This document shows positions 8,108 through 17,454 of a stretch of DNA of 64,000 nt, in pieces. A program made the position numbers and the translations under genes. This DNA is from ZC4RG30 sp039929265 (GTDB lineage: Bacteria > Pseudomonadota > Gammaproteobacteria > Steroidobacterales > Steroidobacteraceae): contig JBDSRN010000067.1 in assembly GCA_039929265.1 (NCBI GenBank), positions 5,034 through 69,033 of the forward strand. Reading direction: 5' to 3'. How positions within the stretch are numbered: position 1 is the first letter of the stretch; every line of letters starts with the position of its first letter. The notes under the pieces were generated by a model. It was not told the DNA's origin. It saw nothing but the letters and a program-made list of their open reading frames with translations, and made no database searches.

Positions 8108-9004
8108 GTGCAGTCAGTCCCGCCACAGCTGCTCACACCGGCGACGCTCGCGAGTCTCGCGAACCTCGAGCTGGTCGCGCGCACGGCAGTGGAAGGCTTC
8201 CTCGTCGGACTGCACCGCTCACCGCGATTCGGTTTCAGCCAGGAGTTCAAGGAGTATCGCGCGTACGTGGAAGGCGACGATCCCCGCTTCGTCGACTGGA
8301 ATGTGTTCGCCCGCACCGAGCGCACCTACATACGCCGCTACGAAGGCGAAACCAACACGCGACTGATGATCACGATGGATGCGAGCGCGTCGATGGGCTA
8401 CGGCTCGCACTCGGTGACCAAGCTTGGTTACGCGAAATTTCTCGCGGCGGCGCTCGCCTATCTCGCCTCGCGCCAGCACGATCCCGCCGGCCTCATCGTG
8501 TTCGACAGCACGGTTCGGGAGTTTCGCCCGCCGTCGGCGCGCGCCGGATCGTTGAGCGGCATGATCCACGCCATTGATGCCGTGCAGGCGGGTGGCAGCA
8601 CCAATCTCACCGAATCGTTCCGCGCGTTTCACGAGCATGTCTCGCGTCGCGGGCTGGTCGCCGTGATTTCCGACCTGTACTGCGATCCGGCCGCGCTCGC
8701 GCGCGCTGTGCAGCCGCTCGCCTATCACGGCTCCGACATCATGATCTTCCAGATCCTCGATCCGCGGGAGCTCAAGCCGGATTGGAATGAGTCCGTAATC
8801 CTGGAAGATCTGGAGAGCGGCGAGGCGTTGAACGTTGCACCCGATTATTTCCGCGACAAATATGGCGCACGCCTGCAGGCGCACCTCGACTCGTTGCGCC
8901 GTGCCGCGGCAGGCGTCGGTGCACAGCAGATGCTCATGTCCACCGCCGAGCCGCTGGACAAGGCGCTGCATCGCTATCTGTCGTTCCGCCAAGGGCGTCC
9001 GTAG
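8108..9004 (+). CDS. DUF58 domain-containing protein (vWA-like)
   Basis: This 298-residue protein has the DUF58 signature GDDPRFVDWNVFARTERTYIR, followed by a vWA-like core with an intact metal-site motif DASASMG (Asp about 91). No membrane segment is visible, so it is likely cytoplasmic. MoxR-DUF58 pairs are a conserved unit in many bacteria, where DUF58 is thought to be the ATPase's partner or adaptor. The GTG at 8108, 7 bp after the moxR stop, is the most probable start; an upstream ATG in the same frame lies within the moxR gene. The stop is immediately followed by the next ATG. Confidence 0.92.
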   Translation: MQSVPPQLLTPATLASLANLELVARTAVEGFLVGLHRSPRFGFSQEFKEYRAYVEGDDPRFVDWNVFARTERTYIRRYEGETNTRLMITMDASASMGYGSHSVTKLGYAKFLAAALAYLASRQHDPAGLIVFDSTVREFRPPSARAGSLSGMIHAIDAVQAGGSTNLTESFRAFHEHVSRRGLVAVISDLYCDPAALARAVQPLAYHGSDIMIFQILDPRELKPDWNESVILEDLESGEALNVAPDYFRDKYGARLQAHLDSLRRAAAGVGAQQMLMSTAEPLDKALHRYLSFRQGRP

Positions 9005-10978
9005 ATGTTTCTCGCGCCCTGGTTCCTCCTCGGCGTGCTCGGCATCGCGTTGCCGCTTTGGTTGCATCGCATCGTGCGCGAAAACCGCACGCGCCAGGCG
9101 TTCGCTTCATCCATGTTGCTGGAGGCGAGTCAGACGCAGCGCACGGCGCAGCGCCAGTTGCGTTACTGGGTGCTGCTCGCCCTGCGCATCGCGCTGCTCG
9201 TGATTCTCGCGCTCGCCTTCGCGCAACCGCTGCTGCCGTCGCGCGCCGCCGCGGAACTCGCGCGCCCGCAGTTGCAGGCGATCGTGATCGACAGCTCGTT
9301 GTCGATGCAGTCGGGCGGGCGCTGGCAAAGTGCGCTCGATGCAGCGCGCACGCTGCTCGAGAACACACGCAGCCCGGATCGCGTCATGCTCGTGAGCGCG
9401 TCGGGCGATCGCATGCAAATACTGGGCGGCCCGGTTGCAGCCAGCGATGCAGGCACCCTGCGCGCAGCGCTCGGGAGCTTGCAGCCCGGCGCCGCTCGGC
9501 TCGACTACGGTCTGCTCATGCGTACCGCCGGAAGCTGGCTCGGCAACAGCAATGGCGCCAGTGAGCAGACCATCACGCTGCACCTCATCACCGATCTGCA
9601 GCGCAGCGGCGGACCGTTGCGCTTCGCCGACCTGCAGCCGCCGGCCGCGACTCGGCTGCAACTGCACGAGGTCGCGGGTACAGCGGTCAGCGGCAATGCC
9701 TGGATCGAGCGCCTCGGTCTTTCGAGCCAGGACAGTCGCCAGGTGCGCGTGCGTGCGGCGGGCAATCTCGCGCCCGGTCGCGAGGCGGTGCTGTTCATCG
9801 ACGGGCGCGAGCGCGAGCGGCGCCCCCTGCTGCAGGCGGAACTCCTGTTCGCACCGCAGCGGCTGTCCGCCGGCATGCATCGCGTCGAGGTGCGCCTGTC
9901 GCCTGCCGATGAACTGCCGCAGGATGACGCGCGCTTCGCGGTGATCCGGGCGGGCGATGTCGCCGTCCTGCTGCTCGCAGCCGACCCGAATGGTGACGAC
10001 GCAGCCTATTTCTCCGCTGCAGTGGCTTCGGTGAACCGTCCGCGACTGCGCGTGTTGCGCGCCACGCCGCAGACGCTCGCGCCCGGCGCATTCGATTCTC
10101 CGGCGATGATCGTCGTCTCCGATACGGGCCTGCTCAGCACCGGCGCCGTGACGCGACTGCGCGAGCGCCTGCAGGCGGGCGGCACCGTGCTCGCTACGCT
10201 CGGCCCGCGCGCCGTGAGTCGTGGCAGCGATCCGCTCTCCGGCCTCGCGCTGCGCAACGCGGGCAGCGCGACGGTGCGGGTCGGCAGCGTGGACGACAGT
10301 CATCCCGTGCTGCGCGAGGCGCAGGACTGGCGCGCCGCGCGCTTCTTCCGCCACCTGCTGCTCACGCCGGCGGCGGACGACAAGGTGCTGATCGCACTCG
10401 AGGACGGCGCGCCGCTGCTGCTCGAACGTCGCTACGGCAATGGCCGGCTGCTGCTGCTCACCGCGCCACTCGACCGCGACTGGAACGATCTGGCGATTTA
10501 CCCGTTGTTCGTGCGATTCATATCCGATGCCGCGCGCTATCTCAGCGGCGATGCGCAGAGCCCCGATGCGCTCGTCGGCACCCCGTTTGCGGCCGGGTTG
10601 ACCGGAACCTCCGAAGGTCAGATATTCGATCCGGAGGGCCGGCCCGCGCTGTCCCTGTCTGCCACGGGTACCGCAGCCCGCGTGCTGCCGGCGTCGCCGG
10701 GCTTCTACGAGATCCGCGGCAACGAACAGACGAGGTGGCTCGCGGTGAACGTCGATCCGCGCGAATCCGATCTCAGCCCCCTGGATGCGGCAGCGGTCGC
10801 GCGCTGGCAGGCGCTGCGCCCCCGCGTCGCTGCGCGCTCCAACGCTGCCTCCGGCGACGTGCCCGCCGCGCCGGTGTCAGTCGGACGCTGGCTGCTGTGG
10901 GGGCTTGCGGCACTCGCCCTCGCCGAACTGCTGTTCGCAAACCGGCATCTGCGGGTGCGTCGCGAAGTGGCCCAATGA
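9005..10978 (+). CDS. BatA/vWA-domain membrane protein
   Basis: This 657-residue protein begins MFLAPWFLLGVLGIALPLWLHR, the usual N-terminal membrane helix of the BatA family. A second membrane segment sits near residues 58-78. A vWA domain follows with metal-site motif DSSLS (Asp about 96) and LITDLQRSGG. The long middle part is beta-rich and probably periplasmic. A final helix near residues 630-650 (WLLWGLAALALAELLF) anchors the C-terminus. It probably cooperates with the upstream MoxR and DUF58 proteins at the inner membrane. Its last codons overlap the next gene (ATGA). Confidence 0.88.
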   Translation: MFLAPWFLLGVLGIALPLWLHRIVRENRTRQAFASSMLLEASQTQRTAQRQLRYWVLLALRIALLVILALAFAQPLLPSRAAAELARPQLQAIVIDSSLSMQSGGRWQSALDAARTLLENTRSPDRVMLVSASGDRMQILGGPVAASDAGTLRAALGSLQPGAARLDYGLLMRTAGSWLGNSNGASEQTITLHLITDLQRSGGPLRFADLQPPAATRLQLHEVAGTAVSGNAWIERLGLSSQDSRQVRVRAAGNLAPGREAVLFIDGRERERRPLLQAELLFAPQRLSAGMHRVEVRLSPADELPQDDARFAVIRAGDVAVLLLAADPNGDDAAYFSAAVASVNRPRLRVLRATPQTLAPGAFDSPAMIVVSDTGLLSTGAVTRLRERLQAGGTVLATLGPRAVSRGSDPLSGLALRNAGSATVRVGSVDDSHPVLREAQDWRAARFFRHLLLTPAADDKVLIALEDGAPLLLERRYGNGRLLLLTAPLDRDWNDLAIYPLFVRFISDAARYLSGDAQSPDALVGTPFAAGLTGTSEGQIFDPEGRPALSLSATGTAARVLPASPGFYEIRGNEQTRWLAVNVDPRESDLSPLDAAAVARWQALRPRVAARSNAASGDVPAAPVSVGRWLLWGLAALALAELLFANRHLRVRREVAQ

Positions 10979-13900
10979 GCGCGGCCGCCACACTCGACGG
11001 GTACATCGCCGCCGCACGACGCAATCTGCGCGCGCTCATCTGGTCACGCGCGGGCGCGGCCAGCGGCATCGGCATTCTTCTATTGAGCGTCGCCGCGGTG
11101 TGGTTCCTGCAGCGTCGCGGCTTTCCCGAAACGCAGGTGTGGCTATGGCGCGGCGTGCTCGCGCTGCTGCTGCTGGGCATCGCGACGATCCTCCTGTGGC
11201 GCCCGCTGCAACGGCTCGCGCGTGCGCACGGCGCGAACGAGCTCGAAGCTCGTTCGCCCGAGCAGCAGGGTCGCATCGTCACATACATGGAACAGCGCCA
11301 GCGCGGCGAGCCCTCGCTCTTCACCGAGCTGCTGGCGCAGGATGCACTGAACGTCGCGGCGCGCGAAGCACCAACGCCTCTGCTGCGACGAGCGCTGCCG
11401 TTCGCGGCAGTCGCAGTCGTGAGTGTCGCGGTGATTGCCGCGCTGATGTTTTCGGGAAAAGCCGGCTGGGGTTATGGCACGCGTCACCTGCTGCTCGGCA
11501 CCGCGCTGCCTGCCGACGCCGCCTCGCTGCGCAGCCTGCGCGTGTTGCCCGGCAACGCGACCCTGCGTCGCAACGCGGATCTGCGCGTCACGGCTGCCGC
11601 GCGTGGCTTCGATCCGGATTCGGCGCAGCTCATGGTGCGCTTTGACGATGCAAAGGAGTGGGAGCACGCGCAGATGCGCGCCCGCGGCGATGGCAACTTC
11701 GAGTTCACGCTGTTCGCACTGCACGGGCCGCTGCGCTATCGCGTGAATGCTGCCGGTGTAGAGAGCGTCGAGCATGTCGTGAATGTGGTGGAGGCACCGC
11801 GCATCGACGGGCTGAAGCTCACGTATCACTATCCCGAGTGGACCGGGCTCGAAAATCACATGGAAGATGCCTCCCGTGATATCCGCGCCGTTGCCGGCAC
11901 CGCGGTCGATGTGGAGATCCTCTCGAGCGTACCGCTCACCGCGCCGGTCCTGCTGCTGGACCAGGATCAGCCGACGCGTACACAGTCCTCGCTGCAGTCC
12001 GACGGCACGCGCAGCACCGGACGTATCGACGTGACCCGGCCGGGGCGCTATCGCATCGCCGCGCGCGTCGCCAACGAGATCGTGCCGTTGAGCGACGAGT
12101 ACGAGATCGAGGTGTTGCCAGACCACAAGCCCACCATCGAGATCGTGAAGCCGGGTCGCGACGCGCGCGCAAGCAGTATCGAGGAAGTGCCGGTGCGCGT
12201 GCGCGCCGAAGACGATTTCAAGCTGCGCGACGTGGAGCTGCGCTACGCGGTGAACGGCGGCAAGTGGGAGGCTGTGAACCTCGCGCGCGGCAAGAAGACG
12301 GCCGAAGACACGACGTTGCTGCGCCTCGAGGAGGTCGCAGGCAAGACGCCGCTGCAGCCCGGGGATCTCGTCAGCTACTACGCTGTCGCGCGTGATCACC
12401 AGCAGAGCGTGCAGACCGACCTGTACATGGTGCAGGTGCAAGCCTTCGACCGGCGCTTCACGCAGGGCGGGGAGGGTGGCGCACAAGGCGGTGGCGGCGC
12501 CGCCGAAGAGCAGAACGCGATCTCCGAGCGCCAGCGCGAGATCCTGCTCGCCACCTGGAATCTGCAGCGGGAGCGCGATGCCGACGACAAGCGCGATGCC
12601 GCCTCCACGCAACGTCGCAATGACAGCTCGCGCATGCTCGGTGAGCTGCAATCGACGCTCGCACAGCAGACCCGCACGCTCGCCGAGCGCACCAAGGCGC
12701 GCGCTGGTGACGAGGATCCGCGGGTCGCGGAATTCCTCGGACATCTCGAGCACGCCGCGACCGCGATGCAACCGGCCGCCGCGCACCTGCAGGCACGCAA
12801 GCTCGACGAGGCGATTCCCGTGGAGCAGCAGGCGCTGCAGCATCTGCAACGCGCCGAGGCGACATTCCGCGACATCCAGGTCAGCCGGCAACAAGGTGGT
12901 GGCGCCGGTGGCAGCGGCCAGCAGGCCGGATCCGATCTGGCTGAGCTGTTCGAGCTCGAGATGGATCTCGAGAAGAACCAGTACGAAACCGAATCGCGCG
13001 GCGGCGCCGAGCAGGCTGCGAAGTCTCCCGAACTCGATGAGGCGCTGCGCAAGTTGAAGGAGCTCGCGGCGCGTCAGGAGAAGCTCGCGCAGGAAAGCGC
13101 TCGCCAGAACCAGACCGCGAAGGAACAGTCGCGCTGGCAGCAGGATCAGCTGCGACGCGAAGCCGAGGAGCTCAAGCGCAAGCTCGAGCAGCTCGCCCTC
13201 GAGGAGCGTCAGCAGCAGCAGGGCGGTTCGCAGTCGCGCAATGGCTCGCAGTCCGGTTCATCCACCGGCGACGCCAGTTCCCGGCAGGGCGCCGCGAGCG
13301 CCGCGCTCGAATCGCTGCAGCCCGCACTCGATCAGATGCGCAACGCCAATGCGCCGGGCACTGCAGAGCAGGCGGCGAGGCGCCTGCGCGAGGCGCTCGA
13401 CAAGGTCGATCGGGAACAGTCGGGCGGCGCACAGCTCGCTGCGTCGCTCTACAAGCTCGCGGATGAGGCCGATCGCATGTCAAAGACGCAGCGTGATGTG
13501 CAGCAGCAGCTGCAGGATGCGCTCAGCAAGTCGCAGCGACTGGAGCGCGACCGCGCGCTGGCGCTTGCTGATACGAAAGGGAAGCTGCTCGAGGAGCTGA
13601 ACGCGTTGCAGGGTGAGCTGCGCGCGGCGCTCGCTCCAGGCAAGGATGCGCCGCAGACGCGACAGCGCGTCGGCGAGATTCTTGATGAGCTCGGCAAGTC
13701 CGGCGCCGCGACGCGTCTGGGTCGCAGCGCGGGTGAGCTGCAGTCCGGGCGCGCGCGCGAAGTCGCGCCGCGCGAGGGCCTCATCACCGAGGCGCTGGAA
13801 AGACTCGCCAAGGATCTGCACGACGCCTCGCGCAGCGCGGCGCGCGAAGCAGCGCAGGGCGATCAGTCCGCGTCACCCGAACAGTTGCTCGCAGAGATCG

Positions 13901-14490
13901 CGGAGTTGCGCACTGCGCTGGCCGATGCGCAATCGCGGCAGCAGCAGGGCCAAGGCCAGCGCCAGTCAGCGGGCCAGGGGCAGTCGCAATCTCAACGCGG
14001 TGCGCAGGGCAACGCACAAGGCGAGCAACAGGGCGGACAACCCGGCGCGTCCCCGGGGCAGGGCGGCGGCATGCCGGGTGCGGGCGGACTCGGTGCCTGG
14101 AATGCGATCGGCCGACAAGGTGGACCGCACGAAGGTTCCAGCACTCCGCAGGAGTTCGCGGGCCCGCTCGCCCCGCCGTCGCGCGAGCTGTCGCAGCTGT
14201 CGAATCAGCTCGAACAGCTCGAGTCAAAACTGCGCGCGGGCAATCTCAGTCGCGCGGAAATCGACGCGCTGCGCAGGCTCAATCGCGGCGTGCGCAATCT
14301 GCAGGCGGGCGAGCTTGCCGCGCGGGCCGATGCGGTGCGTCGCCTGGTGGAGCGCGTCGAGCTCGCCGCGCTCGCGGCTGCCAGGCAGGGCAGGCGTGAC
14401 ACGCCGGCCAATGCATCACCGGCTGTGCACGAAGCACCCGCGCAGCGCGAAGCGTCTGAGGAGTATTACCGTCGTCTCGGGGGCAGCTGA
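10975..14490 (+). CDS. DUF4175 family large membrane protein
   Basis: This 1171-residue protein starts at ATG 10975 (ATGA overlap). Two membrane helices lie near residues 25-45 and 55-75, and another near 140-160 (AAVAVVSVAVIAALMF). A long Ig-like or beta-rich periplasmic part follows, then extended charged coiled coils (residues of roughly 500-950). Near the C-terminus, around residues 985-1050, is a Gln/Gly/Ser-rich low-complexity tract. The layout matches DUF4175 proteins, which have no known biochemical role but recur next to MoxR, DUF58, BatA and DUF4159 genes. It may be a structural or tethering part of the complex. An upstream in-frame extension inside the BatA gene was rejected as read-through. 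Confidence 0.82.
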   Translation: MSAAATLDGYIAAARRNLRALIWSRAGAASGIGILLLSVAAVWFLQRRGFPETQVWLWRGVLALLLLGIATILLWRPLQRLARAHGANELEARSPEQQGRIVTYMEQRQRGEPSLFTELLAQDALNVAAREAPTPLLRRALPFAAVAVVSVAVIAALMFSGKAGWGYGTRHLLLGTALPADAASLRSLRVLPGNATLRRNADLRVTAAARGFDPDSAQLMVRFDDAKEWEHAQMRARGDGNFEFTLFALHGPLRYRVNAAGVESVEHVVNVVEAPRIDGLKLTYHYPEWTGLENHMEDASRDIRAVAGTAVDVEILSSVPLTAPVLLLDQDQPTRTQSSLQSDGTRSTGRIDVTRPGRYRIAARVANEIVPLSDEYEIEVLPDHKPTIEIVKPGRDARASSIEEVPVRVRAEDDFKLRDVELRYAVNGGKWEAVNLARGKKTAEDTTLLRLEEVAGKTPLQPGDLVSYYAVARDHQQSVQTDLYMVQVQAFDRRFTQGGEGGAQGGGGAAEEQNAISERQREILLATWNLQRERDADDKRDAASTQRRNDSSRMLGELQSTLAQQTRTLAERTKARAGDEDPRVAEFLGHLEHAATAMQPAAAHLQARKLDEAIPVEQQALQHLQRAEATFRDIQVSRQQGGGAGGSGQQAGSDLAELFELEMDLEKNQYETESRGGAEQAAKSPELDEALRKLKELAARQEKLAQESARQNQTAKEQSRWQQDQLRREAEELKRKLEQLALEERQQQQGGSQSRNGSQSGSSTGDASSRQGAASAALESLQPALDQMRNANAPGTAEQAARRLREALDKVDREQSGGAQLAASLYKLADEADRMSKTQRDVQQQLQDALSKSQRLERDRALALADTKGKLLEELNALQGELRAALAPGKDAPQTRQRVGEILDELGKSGAATRLGRSAGELQSGRAREVAPREGLITEALERLAKDLHDASRSAAREAAQGDQSASPEQLLAEIAELRTALADAQSRQQQGQGQRQSAGQGQSQSQRGAQGNAQGEQQGGQPGASPGQGGGMPGAGGLGAWNAIGRQGGPHEGSSTPQEFAGPLAPPSRELSQLSNQLEQLESKLRAGNLSRAEIDALRRLNRGVRNLQAGELAARADAVRRLVERVELAALAAARQGRRDTPANASPAVHEAPAQREASEEYYRRLGGS

Positions 14491-15311
14491 TGTTGCTGCG
14501 CTTGCTCGTGTTGCTGCTGTTCGGGGCCGTACTCGCACGCGCGGACACCGACCTGCCTTCGCGCGCGGCATCTGGCCCGCAGAAATTCACCGACCTGTCG
14601 CAGTTCACTTTTGCGCGCGGCAGCTACGACAGCGAGGGTGGCATGGGCGAGGCGTACTACGCCTACGACGGTCGCGTATGGGCGCGCTGGGAAACGGATT
14701 ATCCTGAGGCCGATCAGAATTTCGCGCGTCGACTCTCACAGCTCACGCGGATCAACACGAATCCGGTCGCAGCGCATCGACCCTTCAGTGCGCCGGACAT
14801 CGGCGATTTTCCGCTGCTGTATGTCGCCGATCCGGGCTGGATGCGACTCACGCACGAAGAGGAAGCGGGCCTCGCACGCTATCTCGCCAACGGCGGGTTT
14901 CTCTGGGTCGACGACTTCTGGGGTGACGCCGAGTTCGAGCAGTTCGCGGATGCGATGCGCGCGGTGCTGCCGAAAATTCAATGGCGCGCGTTGCCCGTCG
15001 CGCATCCGATTTTCCACACGGTGTTCGACATGCAGACCATGCCGCAGATTCCCGCGTTGACGTTCGCGATGCGCACCGGCGCGACGGCGGAGCCGCCGCG
15101 CGCGCACAAGTATCCGGCCGGATCCACCAACGTCGCGCAGATGCGCGCCTGGGCGGATGAGTCCGGTCGCGTGATGGTCGTGGCCACGCACAACACGGAT
15201 CTGGGCGATGGTTTCGAGCGCGAAGCCTACGGAGAGTGGTACTTCGAGACCTTCTCCACCAAGGCCTACATGCTCGGCGTGAACATAGTCGCCTACGCCA
15301 TGATGCACTGA
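14490..15311 (+). CDS. DUF4159 domain-containing protein
   Basis: This 273-residue protein has a signal peptide (LLRLLVLLLFGAVLARA), so it is exported. It contains the DUF4159 hallmarks NFARRLSQLTRINTNP, PLLYVADPGW and GGFLWVDDFWGD, and ends with EWYFETFSTKAYMLGVNIV. DUF4159 has a GATase-like fold without a proven reaction. The ATG at 14490 shares one base with the previous stop (TGATG). It is the last gene of the co-directional set; the next genes run on the other strand. Confidence 0.88.
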   Translation: MLLRLLVLLLFGAVLARADTDLPSRAASGPQKFTDLSQFTFARGSYDSEGGMGEAYYAYDGRVWARWETDYPEADQNFARRLSQLTRINTNPVAAHRPFSAPDIGDFPLLYVADPGWMRLTHEEEAGLARYLANGGFLWVDDFWGDAEFEQFADAMRAVLPKIQWRALPVAHPIFHTVFDMQTMPQIPALTFAMRTGATAEPPRAHKYPAGSTNVAQMRAWADESGRVMVVATHNTDLGDGFEREAYGEWYFETFSTKAYMLGVNIVAYAMMH

Positions 15312-15342
15312 GCTGCGCCGATTCCCAAAGGCTGCGACGGAG

Positions 15343-17454
15343 TCAGCCGGGCAGGCGCGATAGGTCCGCGATCCTCACGAACAGTTTGCGCAGTCGTTCC
15401 AAGAGTGCGAGGCGATTGGCGCGCAGGGCCGGATCCTCGTCCATCACCATCACGCCATCGAAGAACGCGTCCACCGCAGGCCTGAGGCGCGCGAGCTGAG
15501 CCAGCGCCGAGGCGTATTCCCCCCGCGCCACTGCCGGCGAAACCGCGGCATCGGCAGCCAGCAGGCCGTCGTACAGGTCACGTTCCTGCATCAGGCGCAA
15601 CAGCTCCGGCTGCAGTTGGTTCGCGCTGGTCTCGCCACCCGCGGATTTGCGCAGTAGATTGGCGATGCGCTTGTTCGCTGCGGTGAGGCTCGCGGCCTCG
15701 GGCAGCTGCAGGAAGCCGAGCAGTGCACGCAGGCGCGCATCGAAATCCAGCGGCGAGCGGGGCTGCGTCGCAAGCACCGCGTCGAAGATCTCCGGCGTTA
15801 CGCCAAGCGCCGCATTCTCCTGATACATCGCGCGCAGACGCTCCATGACATAGCCTTGGATCTCCGCGATCAGCCTTGGGGCACGCTCCAGCCCGGCAGC
15901 ATCCAGTGGCTGCGCGAGCACCGCCTTTTCGATCAGCGCATTGAGATCGAGCGACAAGCGCTGCTGCAGGATTATGCGCAGCACGCCGATGGTCGCGCGA
16001 CGCAGACCGAACGGGTCCCGCGCGCCACTAGGCTTCAGGTCGATCGAGAAAATTCCGGCGAGCGTATCGAGCTTGTCCGCGATCGCCACGGCCATGCCGA
16101 CAGGTGTTGCGGGCAGCGCGTCGCCGGCGCCGCGTGGCAGATAGTGCTCGCGGATCGCGCGGACGACTTCATCCGCTTCGCCGTCTGCTTTCGCATGGTA
16201 CGCACCCATCACGCCTTGCAGCTCGGGGAACTCGCCGACCAGCGAGCTCACGAGATCGCATTTGGCAAGCTGCGCCGCGCGCTGCGCGAGCAGTGCGTCC
16301 GCACCGATCGCTTCGGCCACTGCAACGCTCAACGCCTCGACGCGCCGAACCTTGGCGCCGATGGACCCGAGCTTCGCCTGGAACGTCACTGCGTCAAGCA
16401 GCGGCAGTCCCGCAGCCAGCGGTGTGCGCCGGTCAAGCTCCCAGAAGAACGCGGCATCGGACAGCCGCGGCCCCACCACTCGCTCGTTGCCCGCGCGCAC
16501 GAGCTCGGGAGCGCTGCTCTCGATGTTGCTCACCGTGATGAACCACGGCAGCAGATTGCCGTCGCTGCCCTCGACGGGGAAATACCGTTGATGTTCCTGC
16601 AGCGTCGCGATCAGCACTTCGCGCGGCAATTCGAGGAACCGCGCCTCGAACTGTCCAGCTAAGGGCACCGGCCATTCGACCAACGCAGTCACCTCTTCCA
16701 GCAGCGCCGGGGTGATGAGCGCACGGCCGTGCAACTGCGTAGCGAGCGCCTCGACGCCCACGCGGATGCGTTCGCTGCGTGCCGTGAAATCCACCAGCAC
16801 CTTGCCCCGCTTCTCGAGCGTACTGACGTAGCTCGCGGGTGATGCGACGCGCAGCGCCCTCGGCGTCATGAAGCGATGACCGTGCGTACGATCGCCTGAG
16901 GCGATGCCAAGGATGCTCGTCGCGATCACTTCGCGCCCGAGCAGCAGCAGTACCCAGTGCACCGGCCGAACGAACTGCGCCTCGCCGCTGCCCCAGCGCA
17001 TGCGCTTGGGCACGGGCAGCGAATCCAGCGAGGCGCGCACCATGTCCGGCAGCAGCGCTGCGGTGTCCGATCCTGCCTTTACACCGGTGTAGCTGAGATA
17101 TTCGATCTCGCCTTTCTTCGCATCCTGCGCCTTCTCGCGCCCGAGCGCTGCGACCGCGACGCCGCACCCCTGCGCAAAATTCTCACCGGCGCGGGTCGCC
17201 GCGCCAGCCGCGTCGATCGCGACGCTCACTGGCGGGCCACGACGCGTGACGCACTGATCCGCCTGTCGCGTCGCGAGCTTCTTCACGCGCACTGCGAGCC
17301 GGCGCGGAGTCGCGAACGACTCGAGCAATCCGTGCTGCAGATTCGCCTCGGCGAGCCGCGTGCGGATGCCTTCGGCGAACGCGAGCTCGAGGCCGCGCAG
17401 CGCTTTGGGTGGCAGTTCTTCGGTGCCGATCTCGATCAGCAGATCGGCAGTCAT
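15343..17454 (-). CDS. glyS: glycyl-tRNA synthetase beta subunit
   Basis: This 703-residue protein matches the usual beta-subunit length. It opens LLIEIGTEELPPKALRGLE, the family signature, and carries KRMRWGSG and FVRPVHWVLLLLG. The C-terminal part includes an HD-like and anticodon-binding region. Together with GlyQ it forms the alpha2-beta2 enzyme that charges tRNA-Gly in the cytoplasm. The start codon overlaps the glyQ stop (ATGA), so the two are translated as a coupled pair. It converges on the DUF4159 gene with about 30 bp between stops. Confidence 0.97.
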   Translation of the reverse strand: MTADLLIEIGTEELPPKALRGLELAFAEGIRTRLAEANLQHGLLESFATPRRLAVRVKKLATRQADQCVTRRGPPVSVAIDAAGAATRAGENFAQGCGVAVAALGREKAQDAKKGEIEYLSYTGVKAGSDTAALLPDMVRASLDSLPVPKRMRWGSGEAQFVRPVHWVLLLLGREVIATSILGIASGDRTHGHRFMTPRALRVASPASYVSTLEKRGKVLVDFTARSERIRVGVEALATQLHGRALITPALLEEVTALVEWPVPLAGQFEARFLELPREVLIATLQEHQRYFPVEGSDGNLLPWFITVSNIESSAPELVRAGNERVVGPRLSDAAFFWELDRRTPLAAGLPLLDAVTFQAKLGSIGAKVRRVEALSVAVAEAIGADALLAQRAAQLAKCDLVSSLVGEFPELQGVMGAYHAKADGEADEVVRAIREHYLPRGAGDALPATPVGMAVAIADKLDTLAGIFSIDLKPSGARDPFGLRRATIGVLRIILQQRLSLDLNALIEKAVLAQPLDAAGLERAPRLIAEIQGYVMERLRAMYQENAALGVTPEIFDAVLATQPRSPLDFDARLRALLGFLQLPEAASLTAANKRIANLLRKSAGGETSANQLQPELLRLMQERDLYDGLLAADAAVSPAVARGEYASALAQLARLRPAVDAFFDGVMVMDEDPALRANRLALLERLRKLFVRIADLSRLPG

